This document shows positions 43,827 to 51,377 of a stretch of 64,000 nt of DNA, piece by piece. Under the pieces are notes generated by a model that did not search any database, was not told the DNA's origin, and was given only the letters and a program-made list of their open reading frames with translations. Position numbers and translations under genes: made by a program. Source of the DNA: a virus; the IMG/VR virus record IMGVR_UViG_3300032050_000044, positions 37,186 through 101,185 of that record. One strand, 5' to 3'. Each line of letters begins with the position of its first letter. The first letter of the stretch is position 1.

Positions 43827-45935
43827 ATGAAACCAGTCTTAATTGTAGAAAATTCAACTAATTCTCTTATTGTTGAGAATAATTCGGTGAGTAAAGATAA
43901 GTATGTATTAGGTGGTATATTTACAGAATTCGGTGTTAAAAACCGTAATGAAAGAATTTATACAGCTGAAAAATTCTTACCAGCTCTACAAGAACTTAAC
44001 GAAAGGATGAATGGGTTAGGTGCTGTGTATGGTGAATTTGACCATCCAGACGTATTTGACACATCTCTTTCAAGGGCTTCACACATAATTACTAAAGCTA
44101 ACTATGTTAAAGAGGCTAATAATGTCACTGGTGAAATCAGATTATTAAGTACTTATTGGGGTAAAGAAGCTAAGGCATTGGTCGATGACGGATGTCCTGT
44201 TTTTGTTTCTTCTAGAGCCGCAGGTATTACTGAGTCTGACGGATCAGTTTCGTTAAAGAAATTATTTACTTATGATATAGTTGCTGATCCAGGTTTTGCT
44301 TCAGCTAAAATGAGTGTTAAAACACTTAATGAATCACTAGGTTATGATAATCCACAATCCAACTTTAGGATATATGAAATGTCCGATGAGTCAAAAATAA
44401 ATGATCTATTTAACATGAACAAAAATGAGTTTGTTACTAAGCAACAATTAACTGATTACTCTAAGTATTTAGTTAATGAATTAGCTTCTACAAAGAAAGA
44501 AGTTAAGAATGCTATTTCTAAAGGTAACTTAAGCCCTAAGAAATTAGAACAACTACTTGAGTATTATGATGAATTAAACACTACTAATTCTCAAGTTGTT
44601 AAGTATTTAGATTATTTAGCTGAAAAAGTTCAAATTATGGTTAATGAGAACAAGTCGTTAAAAGAAACAACTGACAAACTTATTAAACACAATGACTATT
44701 TAGCTGAAAATCTAGAAAAAGCTGTTAATTACTCTGAGTATTTAGCTGAGAATTTAGATAAGAATATCGCTTATTCTGAATACGTTGCTGAAAACTTAGA
44801 TAAAAACATCGCTTACTCTGAGTATATCGCTGAAAACTTAGATAAGAATATCTCTTATTCTGAGTATATCGCTGAAAACTTAGATAAAAACATCGCTTAC
44901 TCTGAGTATATCGCTGAGAATTTAGATAAGAATATCGCTTACTCTGAATACATCGCTGAAAACTTAGATAAAAACATCGCTTACTCTGAATATATCGCTG
45001 AGCACGTTGATAATTCAATTGCTTACTCTGAGTATTTAGCTGAGCACGTAGAAGGTAATATCGCTTATTCAGAATATATCGCTGAACACTTAGATGATAA
45101 TATCGCTTACTCTGAATATATCGCTGAGAACTTAGACAAATCAATCTCTTACGCTGGGATGATTGCTGAGAAATTAAACGGTGGTAAATTATTCGAATCT
45201 GCTGAAGAAGCTTTCCCAACATTAAACGCTGCTGGTTTTTCTTCTTTAGAAGATGAGGATGAAGAAGAAGCTTGGGGTTCTGAAGAAGAAAACGAAGATG
45301 AAGAAGAATACAATGGTATTTCTCACGTAGGTTCTGAAGAGGCTTATGCACACGAAGAAGATGAAGAAGATGATGAAGAATGTGGACCAATGGACTATGA
45401 AGTTTCTGGTGACAATGATTCTGAATTATCTGAATCTATTAATAAATTAATCGAAGAGGCTAAAAAACGTAAAGTTTCCGAGACATCAGATTTGAATTTC
45501 TTAAAATTCTTATCTAAATCACAAGTTGATAGTTACTATGCTTTAACTAATGAAGAACAAGAAACTGTTAAACTTCACATAAACGAAAGAAGTTACTTCA
45601 CACAAAAAGAAGTTCTTTCATTAATTTCTGAAGCATTATCAACTAAAAATGAAACTCTAGAAGAAAGAGTTATCAGAATGATGCCTGAAAACACTAAGGC
45701 TATCTGGAATCAGTTAAATGAATCAGCTAAAAAATCTATGTTATCACAAGCTAGATTATACCCAGCTGAAATGTTAACAACTGAGTCACAAATTGAGCAT
45801 TTCTGGGCAACTAGAAATCTTAAAACAAATGAATCTGTAACTAAAAAATTAGTTTCACATGATGCTTTAATTCAAGAAGATAAATTATCTGACAATGATG
45901 TAAATGCTATTATGGAAAGATTCAAAAACATCTAA
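43827..45935 (+). CDS. 21: Prohead protease gp21 fused to scaffold (gp22-like)
   Basis: A 702-residue protein. Residues 1-175 match T4-type prohead protease: GIFTEFGVKNRNERIYTAEKF, AVYGEFDHPD with the catalytic His near residue 73, PVFVSSRAAGI with the catalytic Ser near residue 128, and LFTYDIVADPGFASA. Residues 190-450 form a long helical scaffold with about eleven 14-residue repeats (YSEYIAENLDKNIA). An acidic region (470-530) and a helical C-terminal domain follow. In T4 protease and scaffold are separate genes. Major capsid gene 23 follows. Confidence 0.85.
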   Translation: MKPVLIVENSTNSLIVENNSVSKDKYVLGGIFTEFGVKNRNERIYTAEKFLPALQELNERMNGLGAVYGEFDHPDVFDTSLSRASHIITKANYVKEANNVTGEIRLLSTYWGKEAKALVDDGCPVFVSSRAAGITESDGSVSLKKLFTYDIVADPGFASAKMSVKTLNESLGYDNPQSNFRIYEMSDESKINDLFNMNKNEFVTKQQLTDYSKYLVNELASTKKEVKNAISKGNLSPKKLEQLLEYYDELNTTNSQVVKYLDYLAEKVQIMVNENKSLKETTDKLIKHNDYLAENLEKAVNYSEYLAENLDKNIAYSEYVAENLDKNIAYSEYIAENLDKNISYSEYIAENLDKNIAYSEYIAENLDKNIAYSEYIAENLDKNIAYSEYIAEHVDNSIAYSEYLAEHVEGNIAYSEYIAEHLDDNIAYSEYIAENLDKSISYAGMIAEKLNGGKLFESAEEAFPTLNAAGFSSLEDEDEEEAWGSEEENEDEEEYNGISHVGSEEAYAHEEDEEDDEECGPMDYEVSGDNDSELSESINKLIEEAKKRKVSETSDLNFLKFLSKSQVDSYYALTNEEQETVKLHINERSYFTQKEVLSLISEALSTKNETLEERVIRMMPENTKAIWNQLNESAKKSMLSQARLYPAEMLTTESQIEHFWATRNLKTNESVTKKLVSHDALIQEDKLSDNDVNAIMERFKNI
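44720..45160 (+). repeat. 42-bp tandem repeats in the scaffold region
   Basis: About ten and a half units of 42 bp encode YSEYIAENLDKNIA and variants (some with EHV/EHL in place of ENL). A 14-residue period equals two heptads and fits a continuous coiled coil. Repeat number is likely to vary between relatives. Confidence 0.85.
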
Positions 45936-45954
45936 TCTATAAAAAATCCACACT

Positions 45955-45995
45955 TGAAAAAAACGAGTAAAATTAAGGTAATATATAGATTATAA
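45955..45995 (+). promoter_or_regulatory. Phage-type extended promoter of the capsid gene
   Basis: TTGAAAAAAACGAG, 12 nt, AATATATA (45980-45987), 3 nt, TATAA (45991-45995), 26 nt before ATG 46022. Confidence 0.65.
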
Positions 45996-46021
45996 AAAAA
46001 ATAAAAAAAAATAAATTAATT

Positions 46022-47773
46022 ATGTCACACATTAGAATAGACAAAGCGAAAGCAACTAAGAAATGGGCTCCGGTTCTTGAGAACATGGGAGTTACAGGTG
46101 ATAGAGTTGAATGGATGGCGGAATACGCTGAGTTTCACTCAATCAATGAAAATGCATATGTAAATGCTTCTAACGTAGCAGGTATGGGTGCTGTTTTAAA
46201 TCCAGTTATTGGTTCAAATACACCTTCAGGTGTTACAGTTGGTGCAAACTGGGGTGGTGTTGCTGGTTCAGGAGACGTTGGTCAAAACCTTTTACCAGTA
46301 GCTATGAAAATCGCTGCTCAAACAATCGGTTTAGATTTAGTAGCTGTTAAACCTTCTCCAGGTCCGAAAATTGATTTACTTTATATTGATTTCCAATATG
46401 ATGATACAAGATTAGGCGCATCTGATGAGAGACCACAAGTTTTCAAATTAAACTTAGACTCTACTACATTAGGAAATGTTACTACAACATTAAACACTAA
46501 ATTATCTGGATATAACATTACTCAAACAAGTGGTGGTCTTCAAGGTGGTAGAGTATGGGTTACTTTAGGTACTGCATCTAACACAGCAGGATCTGAAGCA
46601 CCAGTAGGTGGTGAGTTTACTCAAACTGAGCCTTCAAACAAAGCTGCTTACGCTGAGTTCTTAGGTTTCTCTCGTATCGATGGTTACCCAATCTTCAGAG
46701 CTTACAGACAAGCTAACACATCTCACACAGGTGTAAACCAATTTACAACTGCTTGGGCTTTTGACTCTACAAGAAATACATTCTCAGCTACGGCTTCTAT
46801 GTCATCTCAAATCGTTCTTGTTGGTACTCACTCTGTATCAGGTGCAAGTACAAAAACTGTTGAATTAGTATCTGCATTAGAAGATCATATCCCTGGTTTC
46901 TCTGCAAACTGGACAGGTGTTGCTACTTCTAACGCTGCTGGTTCTTACCCAATGGGTAGAGATGCTGACGATGACTCTTACGCTGGTGTTATCGGACCAA
47001 AAATTTCTTCTAAAACTATCGCAGTTGGTACTATTGAAGTATCTTCAGCTTTAAGAAGAACAGAAATTGAAGATATTAAAGCTAACACAGGTATGGATAT
47101 CGTTCAAAAAATGGAATCTATCCTTGTTAACGAGTTATCTCAAACAATTTCTAAACAAATCGTTGCTAAAATCTTTGAGATGGGTGCGTTAAACAGAACA
47201 TCAGCTCCATTAAATACTTCTTTATCAAGTACTTTAATTACTGGTTCTGCTTCAACAATCTTTGACTTAAACACAGCTTATGCTAGTGCTGCTGTAACAG
47301 GTGAAACTACACACGCTGTTCAAAGAAAGTTAATCACTAAGATTGCTCACGCTTCTAACTACATCGCAACTGAAGGTCGTGTAGGTCCAGCTCAATACTT
47401 AATCACAAACGGGGGATTAGCTGCAGCTTTACAAGATATCGCTGGTTACACTATTAACCCAGTTAAATCTAAATTAAACGGACAAGGTCAATTATATCCT
47501 GTTGGTTCAATTGGTGATATTTCTATCTATGTTGATCCATACATGAAATATAACGACAACAGAATCGTTTTAGGTAGAAAAAACAATCCTGATCAACCAG
47601 GTATCATCTTCGTACCTTACTTAATGGCTCAATCTATCTCAGTTATTTCTGAAGCGACTTTCGCTCCAAGAATGTTACTAAGATCTAGATACGCAGTAGC
47701 TGAAGTTGGTTGGTTCCCACAAAAACAATTTATGACTATCGTTGTAACTGATAGAAATCAATTACTTAACTAA
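46022..47773 (+). CDS. 23: Major capsid protein gp23
   Basis: A 583-residue HK97-fold capsid protein of T4 type. Characteristic segments: LLPVAMKIAAQTIGLDLVAVKP, the E-loop/insertion region to about residue 330, SKTIAVGTIEVSSALRRTEI, MDIVQKMESILVNELSQTI, and the C-terminal YPVGSIGDISIYVDPYMKYN...SVISEATFAPRMLLRSRYAV. An I-N-E site near residue 40 (HSINENA) is a candidate for removal of the N-terminal peptide by gp21. Codon use is richer in GC-ending codons than in neighbours, as expected of a very highly expressed gene. Confidence 0.96.
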   Translation: MSHIRIDKAKATKKWAPVLENMGVTGDRVEWMAEYAEFHSINENAYVNASNVAGMGAVLNPVIGSNTPSGVTVGANWGGVAGSGDVGQNLLPVAMKIAAQTIGLDLVAVKPSPGPKIDLLYIDFQYDDTRLGASDERPQVFKLNLDSTTLGNVTTTLNTKLSGYNITQTSGGLQGGRVWVTLGTASNTAGSEAPVGGEFTQTEPSNKAAYAEFLGFSRIDGYPIFRAYRQANTSHTGVNQFTTAWAFDSTRNTFSATASMSSQIVLVGTHSVSGASTKTVELVSALEDHIPGFSANWTGVATSNAAGSYPMGRDADDDSYAGVIGPKISSKTIAVGTIEVSSALRRTEIEDIKANTGMDIVQKMESILVNELSQTISKQIVAKIFEMGALNRTSAPLNTSLSSTLITGSASTIFDLNTAYASAAVTGETTHAVQRKLITKIAHASNYIATEGRVGPAQYLITNGGLAAALQDIAGYTINPVKSKLNGQGQLYPVGSIGDISIYVDPYMKYNDNRIVLGRKNNPDQPGIIFVPYLMAQSISVISEATFAPRMLLRSRYAVAEVGWFPQKQFMTIVVTDRNQLLN

Positions 47774-47791
47774 TAGTTAATAAAGATATAA

Positions 47792-47820
47792 AAAACTCTC
47801 CTGATGGAGAGTTTTTTTTG
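47792..47820 (+). terminator. Hairpin terminator after the capsid gene
   Basis: AACTCTCC-tgat-GGAGAGTT followed by eight T residues. Confidence 0.9.
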
Positions 47821-47852
47821 TTTATACATTTTTCAATTTTAATATATAAACT

Positions 47853-48467
47853 ATGAGAATTAAAAGATTTAAAACGTTTAAAGTATATGAGACATCTACA
47901 AGCACTCCAAAAAGTGATTTAGAACAATTCAAATTGGATGGTTATGATATAAAACATAAAAAAATATCAGATTCGAATAATCCAGAAAATGTATATGATG
48001 TCTATTGGGGTAGAAATGCTAAAAGTAATGATTTTCTAACCACTATGTATTCCGGTAAATTTGCTAACCCAATCGGTGGTTCAGAGCCTAGTAAAAATGA
48101 TATTTGGATGCACGCTACAAGTATAAAAAATCCTGATCACTATTATAAAACTAATGGTGAAGAAGTTACTGGTGATAGAATTATTGGAACTCATCTTATA
48201 ATTAAAACATTAAAAGATGATATTATACCAGAGAATGTTATTCTACAAGCTGCTGACATAGTTAAAAAAAACAGTCATTTAGAAAAGATGGAAAGTAATG
48301 AAAAAAAGAAATATTCTTTAAATGACCTTTCAAATTGTGATATAGTTGTTTGTACAAAAGATTATGTTAGTAAAAAACAAGGATCTGTAACTGGTCAAGT
48401 GCAGGTAGATCATACAAATAGTAGGTATGTTAGATATTCTAAAGGTAGAGTTGAAATAACTCATTAA
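47853..48467 (+). CDS. Unknown protein with capsid-targeting-like N-terminus
   Basis: A 204-residue basic protein beginning MRIKRFKTFKVYETSTST. It contains VYDVYWGRNAKSNDFLTTMY and DIWMHATSIKNPDHYYK, and a beta-rich remainder. No family recognised; T4's packaged ADP-ribosyltransferase Alt came to mind because of the leader, but its catalytic motifs are not seen. An AATATATA box lies 7 nt before the ATG. Located right after the capsid gene, so packaging is plausible. Confidence 0.6.
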   Translation: MRIKRFKTFKVYETSTSTPKSDLEQFKLDGYDIKHKKISDSNNPENVYDVYWGRNAKSNDFLTTMYSGKFANPIGGSEPSKNDIWMHATSIKNPDHYYKTNGEEVTGDRIIGTHLIIKTLKDDIIPENVILQAADIVKKNSHLEKMESNEKKKYSLNDLSNCDIVVCTKDYVSKKQGSVTGQVQVDHTNSRYVRYSKGRVEITH

Positions 48468-48504
48468 TTGAATTTAATATATACAAAAAAAGAAATTTTA
48501 AAAG

Positions 48505-50349
48505 ATGGCGGGAGAACCAACAAACTTACCAAAAATAAAATTATCAAAAGCTTTAATAGATGTATTAGAAAAGCTTAATGATATGAATGAATATATTGCT
48601 TTTGAAATATTATGTTTAGATGATGAAGATACAGAATATTTCAATGGATTGAAAATAACAAATGTTGATGTTTCTGATAAAGATTTTCATTTTAAAGTAA
48701 CAACAAAAGATAAAGGAACAGTTGATATGAAATGTGGTAACTTTATTAGATATTATTTTCATAATTATTTTACATCAGAAGATATTCAAAACTTTGTTAC
48801 TTTGTATAATAAAGTTAAAAAAGGAGAATCTGTTGAAGATGAAAAAATTCCAATTAAGGTTCCTACATTTGAATATAATCCATTAGATCCAAGATCTACA
48901 TTCCTTTCATTAGTTACTAAAACTTATCCACATGGACATGAAGATGAAGTTCTTCAATTCCTACCTGAATTAAGTAAAGATATTGTTGGTAACTATTATA
49001 AAATAATTGGTGACAATCCAACAACTATGTTTACTTGTCACTTAGATACAGCCGATAGAAAACAAGCTGTTACAAGACTTTTTTCTGTTCAAATTGATGA
49101 ACAAGAACACATCGTAACTGATGGAACAACAGTATTAGGTGCTGATGATAAAGCAGGAACAACTGTTATGTTATATATGATGGCTAAAAATGTACCAGGT
49201 CTTTATTACTTCTTTATCGGAGAAGAAAGAGGTGGTATTGGTTCTAGAGCTTTAGCTGATAAATATGATGAAGTTAGTTATTTGAAAAATATTAAAAGAT
49301 GTGTTTCTTTTGATAGAAGAAAAACAATTTCTGTTATTACCGCACAAGCTGGTGGTAGATGTTGTTCTGATGAATTTGGTAACGCACTTTGTGAACAATA
49401 TAACGCAAGTGGATTGAATTTGAAAATTGACCCTACTGGTGTATTCACCGATTCAGCTTCATTTATAGATGATATTCCTGAATGTACAAACGTTTCAGTT
49501 GGTTATTTAAATGAGCATACTGGTAAAGAAATTCAAAATATGGATTACTTAATAGATTTATGTAAAGCTTCTGTTAATGTAGATTGGGCTAACTTACCAG
49601 TTGTGAGAACTATTCAAGATAGAGCGGCTATTAAACAGATGATATCTAATGTTAAAACATCAAATAAAGAATTTGTCGATGCTTTAAAAGGAGTTAATTT
49701 AGATAAAACTATTTCAACTGATCACGGTAATGTTTATGTAAACTTTGATTTAGAAAATGAAGATATTGATACCATTTTAGAAAGTTTAAAAGAACTTAGA
49801 AATGTTATGAAACTTCACAAAAGACCAACTTCTTGTTTATTTGATGAGACATATTTACAAATTATATTGGGTAAAGATAGTTCATCTAAGACTAATAGAA
49901 CTTATAATGATCCTTATGAGTCAAATAAATTGAAGAAATATGACCAATTCTTAAATGAAGAGTGGGATAGATGGGATGATGAAGAGGAAGAGGATTATGA
50001 TCAATATGAAGATGATGACGATAATAACACTGATGATATTGATAATCTTAAATATCTTTTGAGAAAAATGATTACTCAAGCTGGTATCAAAAACTGTGAA
50101 GTAACAAATACTGGTATGAATTTAAAAGTTCAAATTATACCAACAACATACGGAATGGTTAATTATTTTTATAAACTTGATGAAGTTATTCATATCTATG
50201 AAGTTATAAAGAAAATTGATAAAGATGTCTTAATTGATTTTGATTTGGAATGTGATATATGGGAAACAAGAAAAGTAGAACCACTATTTATATTCAACTT
50301 CTACTCAATGGATGATGGTGATATGCCAGATGATACTGATGTATTCTAA
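48505..50349 (+). CDS. Zinc metallopeptidase (M20/M28/M42-type) with extra terminal domains
   Basis: A 614-residue protein. Co-catalytic zinc motifs are in order: FTCHLDTADR near residue 177, VLGADDKAGTTV near 212, FFIGEERGGIGS near 236, CVSFDRRK near 267 and YLNEHTGKE near 335. These fit aminopeptidases and tripeptidases of the M20/M28/M42 clans. Residues 1-130 are an unrelated N-terminal domain, and residues 390-614 include an acidic stretch (WDRWDDEEEEDYDQYEDDDD) and a further alpha/beta domain. Such a peptidase is unusual in a phage; it could trim peptides from Clp proteolysis (inference). The tmRNA gene follows. Confidence 0.8.
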   Translation: MAGEPTNLPKIKLSKALIDVLEKLNDMNEYIAFEILCLDDEDTEYFNGLKITNVDVSDKDFHFKVTTKDKGTVDMKCGNFIRYYFHNYFTSEDIQNFVTLYNKVKKGESVEDEKIPIKVPTFEYNPLDPRSTFLSLVTKTYPHGHEDEVLQFLPELSKDIVGNYYKIIGDNPTTMFTCHLDTADRKQAVTRLFSVQIDEQEHIVTDGTTVLGADDKAGTTVMLYMMAKNVPGLYYFFIGEERGGIGSRALADKYDEVSYLKNIKRCVSFDRRKTISVITAQAGGRCCSDEFGNALCEQYNASGLNLKIDPTGVFTDSASFIDDIPECTNVSVGYLNEHTGKEIQNMDYLIDLCKASVNVDWANLPVVRTIQDRAAIKQMISNVKTSNKEFVDALKGVNLDKTISTDHGNVYVNFDLENEDIDTILESLKELRNVMKLHKRPTSCLFDETYLQIILGKDSSSKTNRTYNDPYESNKLKKYDQFLNEEWDRWDDEEEEDYDQYEDDDDNNTDDIDNLKYLLRKMITQAGIKNCEVTNTGMNLKVQIIPTTYGMVNYFYKLDEVIHIYEVIKKIDKDVLIDFDLECDIWETRKVEPLFIFNFYSMDDGDMPDDTDVF

Positions 50350-50356
50350 AATATTA

Positions 50357-50388
50357 AATAACTCACTTTGGTGAGTTATTTTTTTTAA
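50357..50388 (+). terminator. Hairpin terminator
   Basis: AATAACTCAC-tttg-GTGAGTTATT followed by a T run. Confidence 0.88.
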
Positions 50389-50404
50389 TAAAATTTTCAA
50401 CTTT

Positions 50405-50436
50405 TTTGTATATTTAAAATATTATATATACATTTG
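50405..50436 (+). promoter_or_regulatory. Host-type promoter of the tmRNA gene
   Basis: TTTG (50405-50408), 20 nt, TACATTTG (50429-50436) matches the Bacteroidota consensus. The mature RNA begins at 50459, leaving a short 5' leader for removal by RNase P. An AATATATA-like string overlaps (50420-50430), so both host and phage polymerase forms may use it. Confidence 0.6.
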
Positions 50437-50458
50437 TAGAAATAATTACAAACAATAT

Positions 50459-50823
50459 GGGGAAGTCATTAGATTCGCCTAGCAGATTGGTGGTGATTAT
50501 GCAGGTATCGGGTTGTCGAATGTCCGATTTATAAATTAATCGATAACTGTCGTAAATGGCAACACAAATGAAGTAGGATCTCGTGAAGATTTAGTAGCGA
50601 CCCTAAAAGCAATTGGAGTTAACACTCCAGAGTTAGTTTAAGAGAAACTAATCGAAAAAATTCTCCAACTGTATCACACAGACCAAATGTGAAACCAGAA
50701 TTGTTAGAGTGATGGGTCAGTTCAACTAACTATTTTGTAAGTTTAGAAAAACTCTACTAAACCTGTGAAGATTAATTGTTGTCATCTGAGTAGTACACCC
50801 GGGGCGGTACCGGGTCTTCTCCA
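50459..50823 (+). ncRNA. ssrA: Transfer-messenger RNA (tmRNA)
   Basis: A 365-nt gene, the normal tmRNA length, in a 500-nt stretch without protein genes. The acceptor stem GGGGAAG / CTTCTCC is fully paired with G3:U70, the alanine identity element, and discriminator A at 50823. GATTCG at nt 14-19 has the same register as in E. coli tmRNA. Pseudoknot 1 is formed by ATCGG/CCGAT (50507-50511, 50524-50528) and TTGTCGA/TCGATAA (50513-50519, 50540-50546), ending 11 nt before resume codon GGC. A tag frame of 27 codons follows. The 3' part has GTAGTAC before the T arm. CCA is not encoded. The T arm is unusual (ACCCGG, loop GGCGGTA, CCGGGT). SmpB is not in the window, so host SmpB is presumably used. 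Confidence 0.9.
50558..50641 (+). other. tmRNA tag reading frame (27 codons plus TAA)
   Basis: From resume codon GGC at 50558, 11 nt after pseudoknot 1, the frame encodes GNTNEVGSREDLVATL, then KAIGVNTPELV, and stops at TAA 50639-50641. Bacteroidota tags I recall are 9-10 residues, start with Gly and end ALAA. This one keeps G-x-x-N at the start but is three times longer and ends PELV. The alternative frame from GCA 50559 gives only ATQMK and is not supported by the pseudoknot spacing. Confidence 0.75.
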
Positions 50824-50830
50824 CAAATTA

Positions 50831-50858
50831 AAACCCCACAACATTGTGGGGTTTTTTC
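50831..50858 (+). terminator. Hairpin terminator of the tmRNA gene
   Basis: AAACCCCACA-acat-TGTGGGGTTT followed by TTTT, starting 8 nt after the mature 3' end. Confidence 0.92.
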
Positions 50859-50870
50859 ATATAAAATACT

Positions 50871-51377
50871 ATGAGTTATATAAATAGATTTGATGGTAGA
50901 TGGAATTTTCTATCCAATTTCTATCCAGTTGAAATAGAACATCAAGGAATTAAATATCCAAGTGTAGAACATTTCTATGTAGCACAAAAATGTAAAAATG
51001 ATCAAATGATAAATGGTATTTATTACACACCTGCTGACTTTAAAGAAATGATTGCGAAAACACCAAGTCCAGGTCACGTTAAAAAACTTGGTCAAAAGTT
51101 AAAAGTTCGTAGTGATTGGGATGAAAAGAAATTAGAGTTCATGAATTGGGGTGTTAGAGAAAAATTCAAAAATGATAATTTATCAGAACTTCTATTAAAC
51201 ACAGAAGATCTTCAGCTAATCGAAGGTAATTATTGGCACGACAATTTTTATGGGTCATGTTATTGTGAAAAGTGTGGAAATAAAGGTAAAAATCATCTTG
51301 GTAAAATACTTATGAAAGTTCGTGATGAACTAAGAGGAATTGAAAAGAAAACTGGTTTAGAACAATTTTTTAAATAG
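50871..51377 (+). CDS. NADAR family protein (YbiA-like ADP-ribose hydrolase)
   Basis: A 168-residue protein with all segments of the NADAR/DUF1768 family: RWNFLSNFYPVEIEHQGIKY, PSVEHFYVAQKC, VRSDWDEKKLEFMNWGVREKF, LLNTEDLQLIEGNYWHDNFYG and KNHLGKILMKVRDEL. A Cys-x-x-Cys insertion (YCEKCGN) lies before the last segment. The family includes the riboflavin-pathway glycosidase YbiA, and members that remove ADP-ribose from guanine in DNA in DarT-type systems. In a phage a role in reversing host ADP-ribosylation defence is plausible. It is immediately downstream of the tmRNA terminator. Confidence 0.9.
   Translation: MSYINRFDGRWNFLSNFYPVEIEHQGIKYPSVEHFYVAQKCKNDQMINGIYYTPADFKEMIAKTPSPGHVKKLGQKLKVRSDWDEKKLEFMNWGVREKFKNDNLSELLLNTEDLQLIEGNYWHDNFYGSCYCEKCGNKGKNHLGKILMKVRDELRGIEKKTGLEQFFK

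Noticed and set aside
44725-45390. Minus-strand 221-codon open frame opposite the scaffold repeats
   Set aside because: Shadow of the 42-bp repeats; composition (Leu/Gln/Arg/Tyr) is not that of a protein and the plus-strand gene is certain.
50559-50576. Alternative tmRNA tag frame from GCA (ATQMK then TAG)
   Set aside because: GGC is 11 nt from pseudoknot 1 and gives a Gly-initial tag like Bacteroidota tags; the GCA frame would make a 5-residue tag. Kept as a minor alternative.
50459-50823. Group I intron or other ribozyme in the 500-nt gene-free stretch
   Set aside because: Acceptor stem with G3:U70, the pseudoknot-tag layout, length and terminator fit tmRNA; no split gene flanks it.
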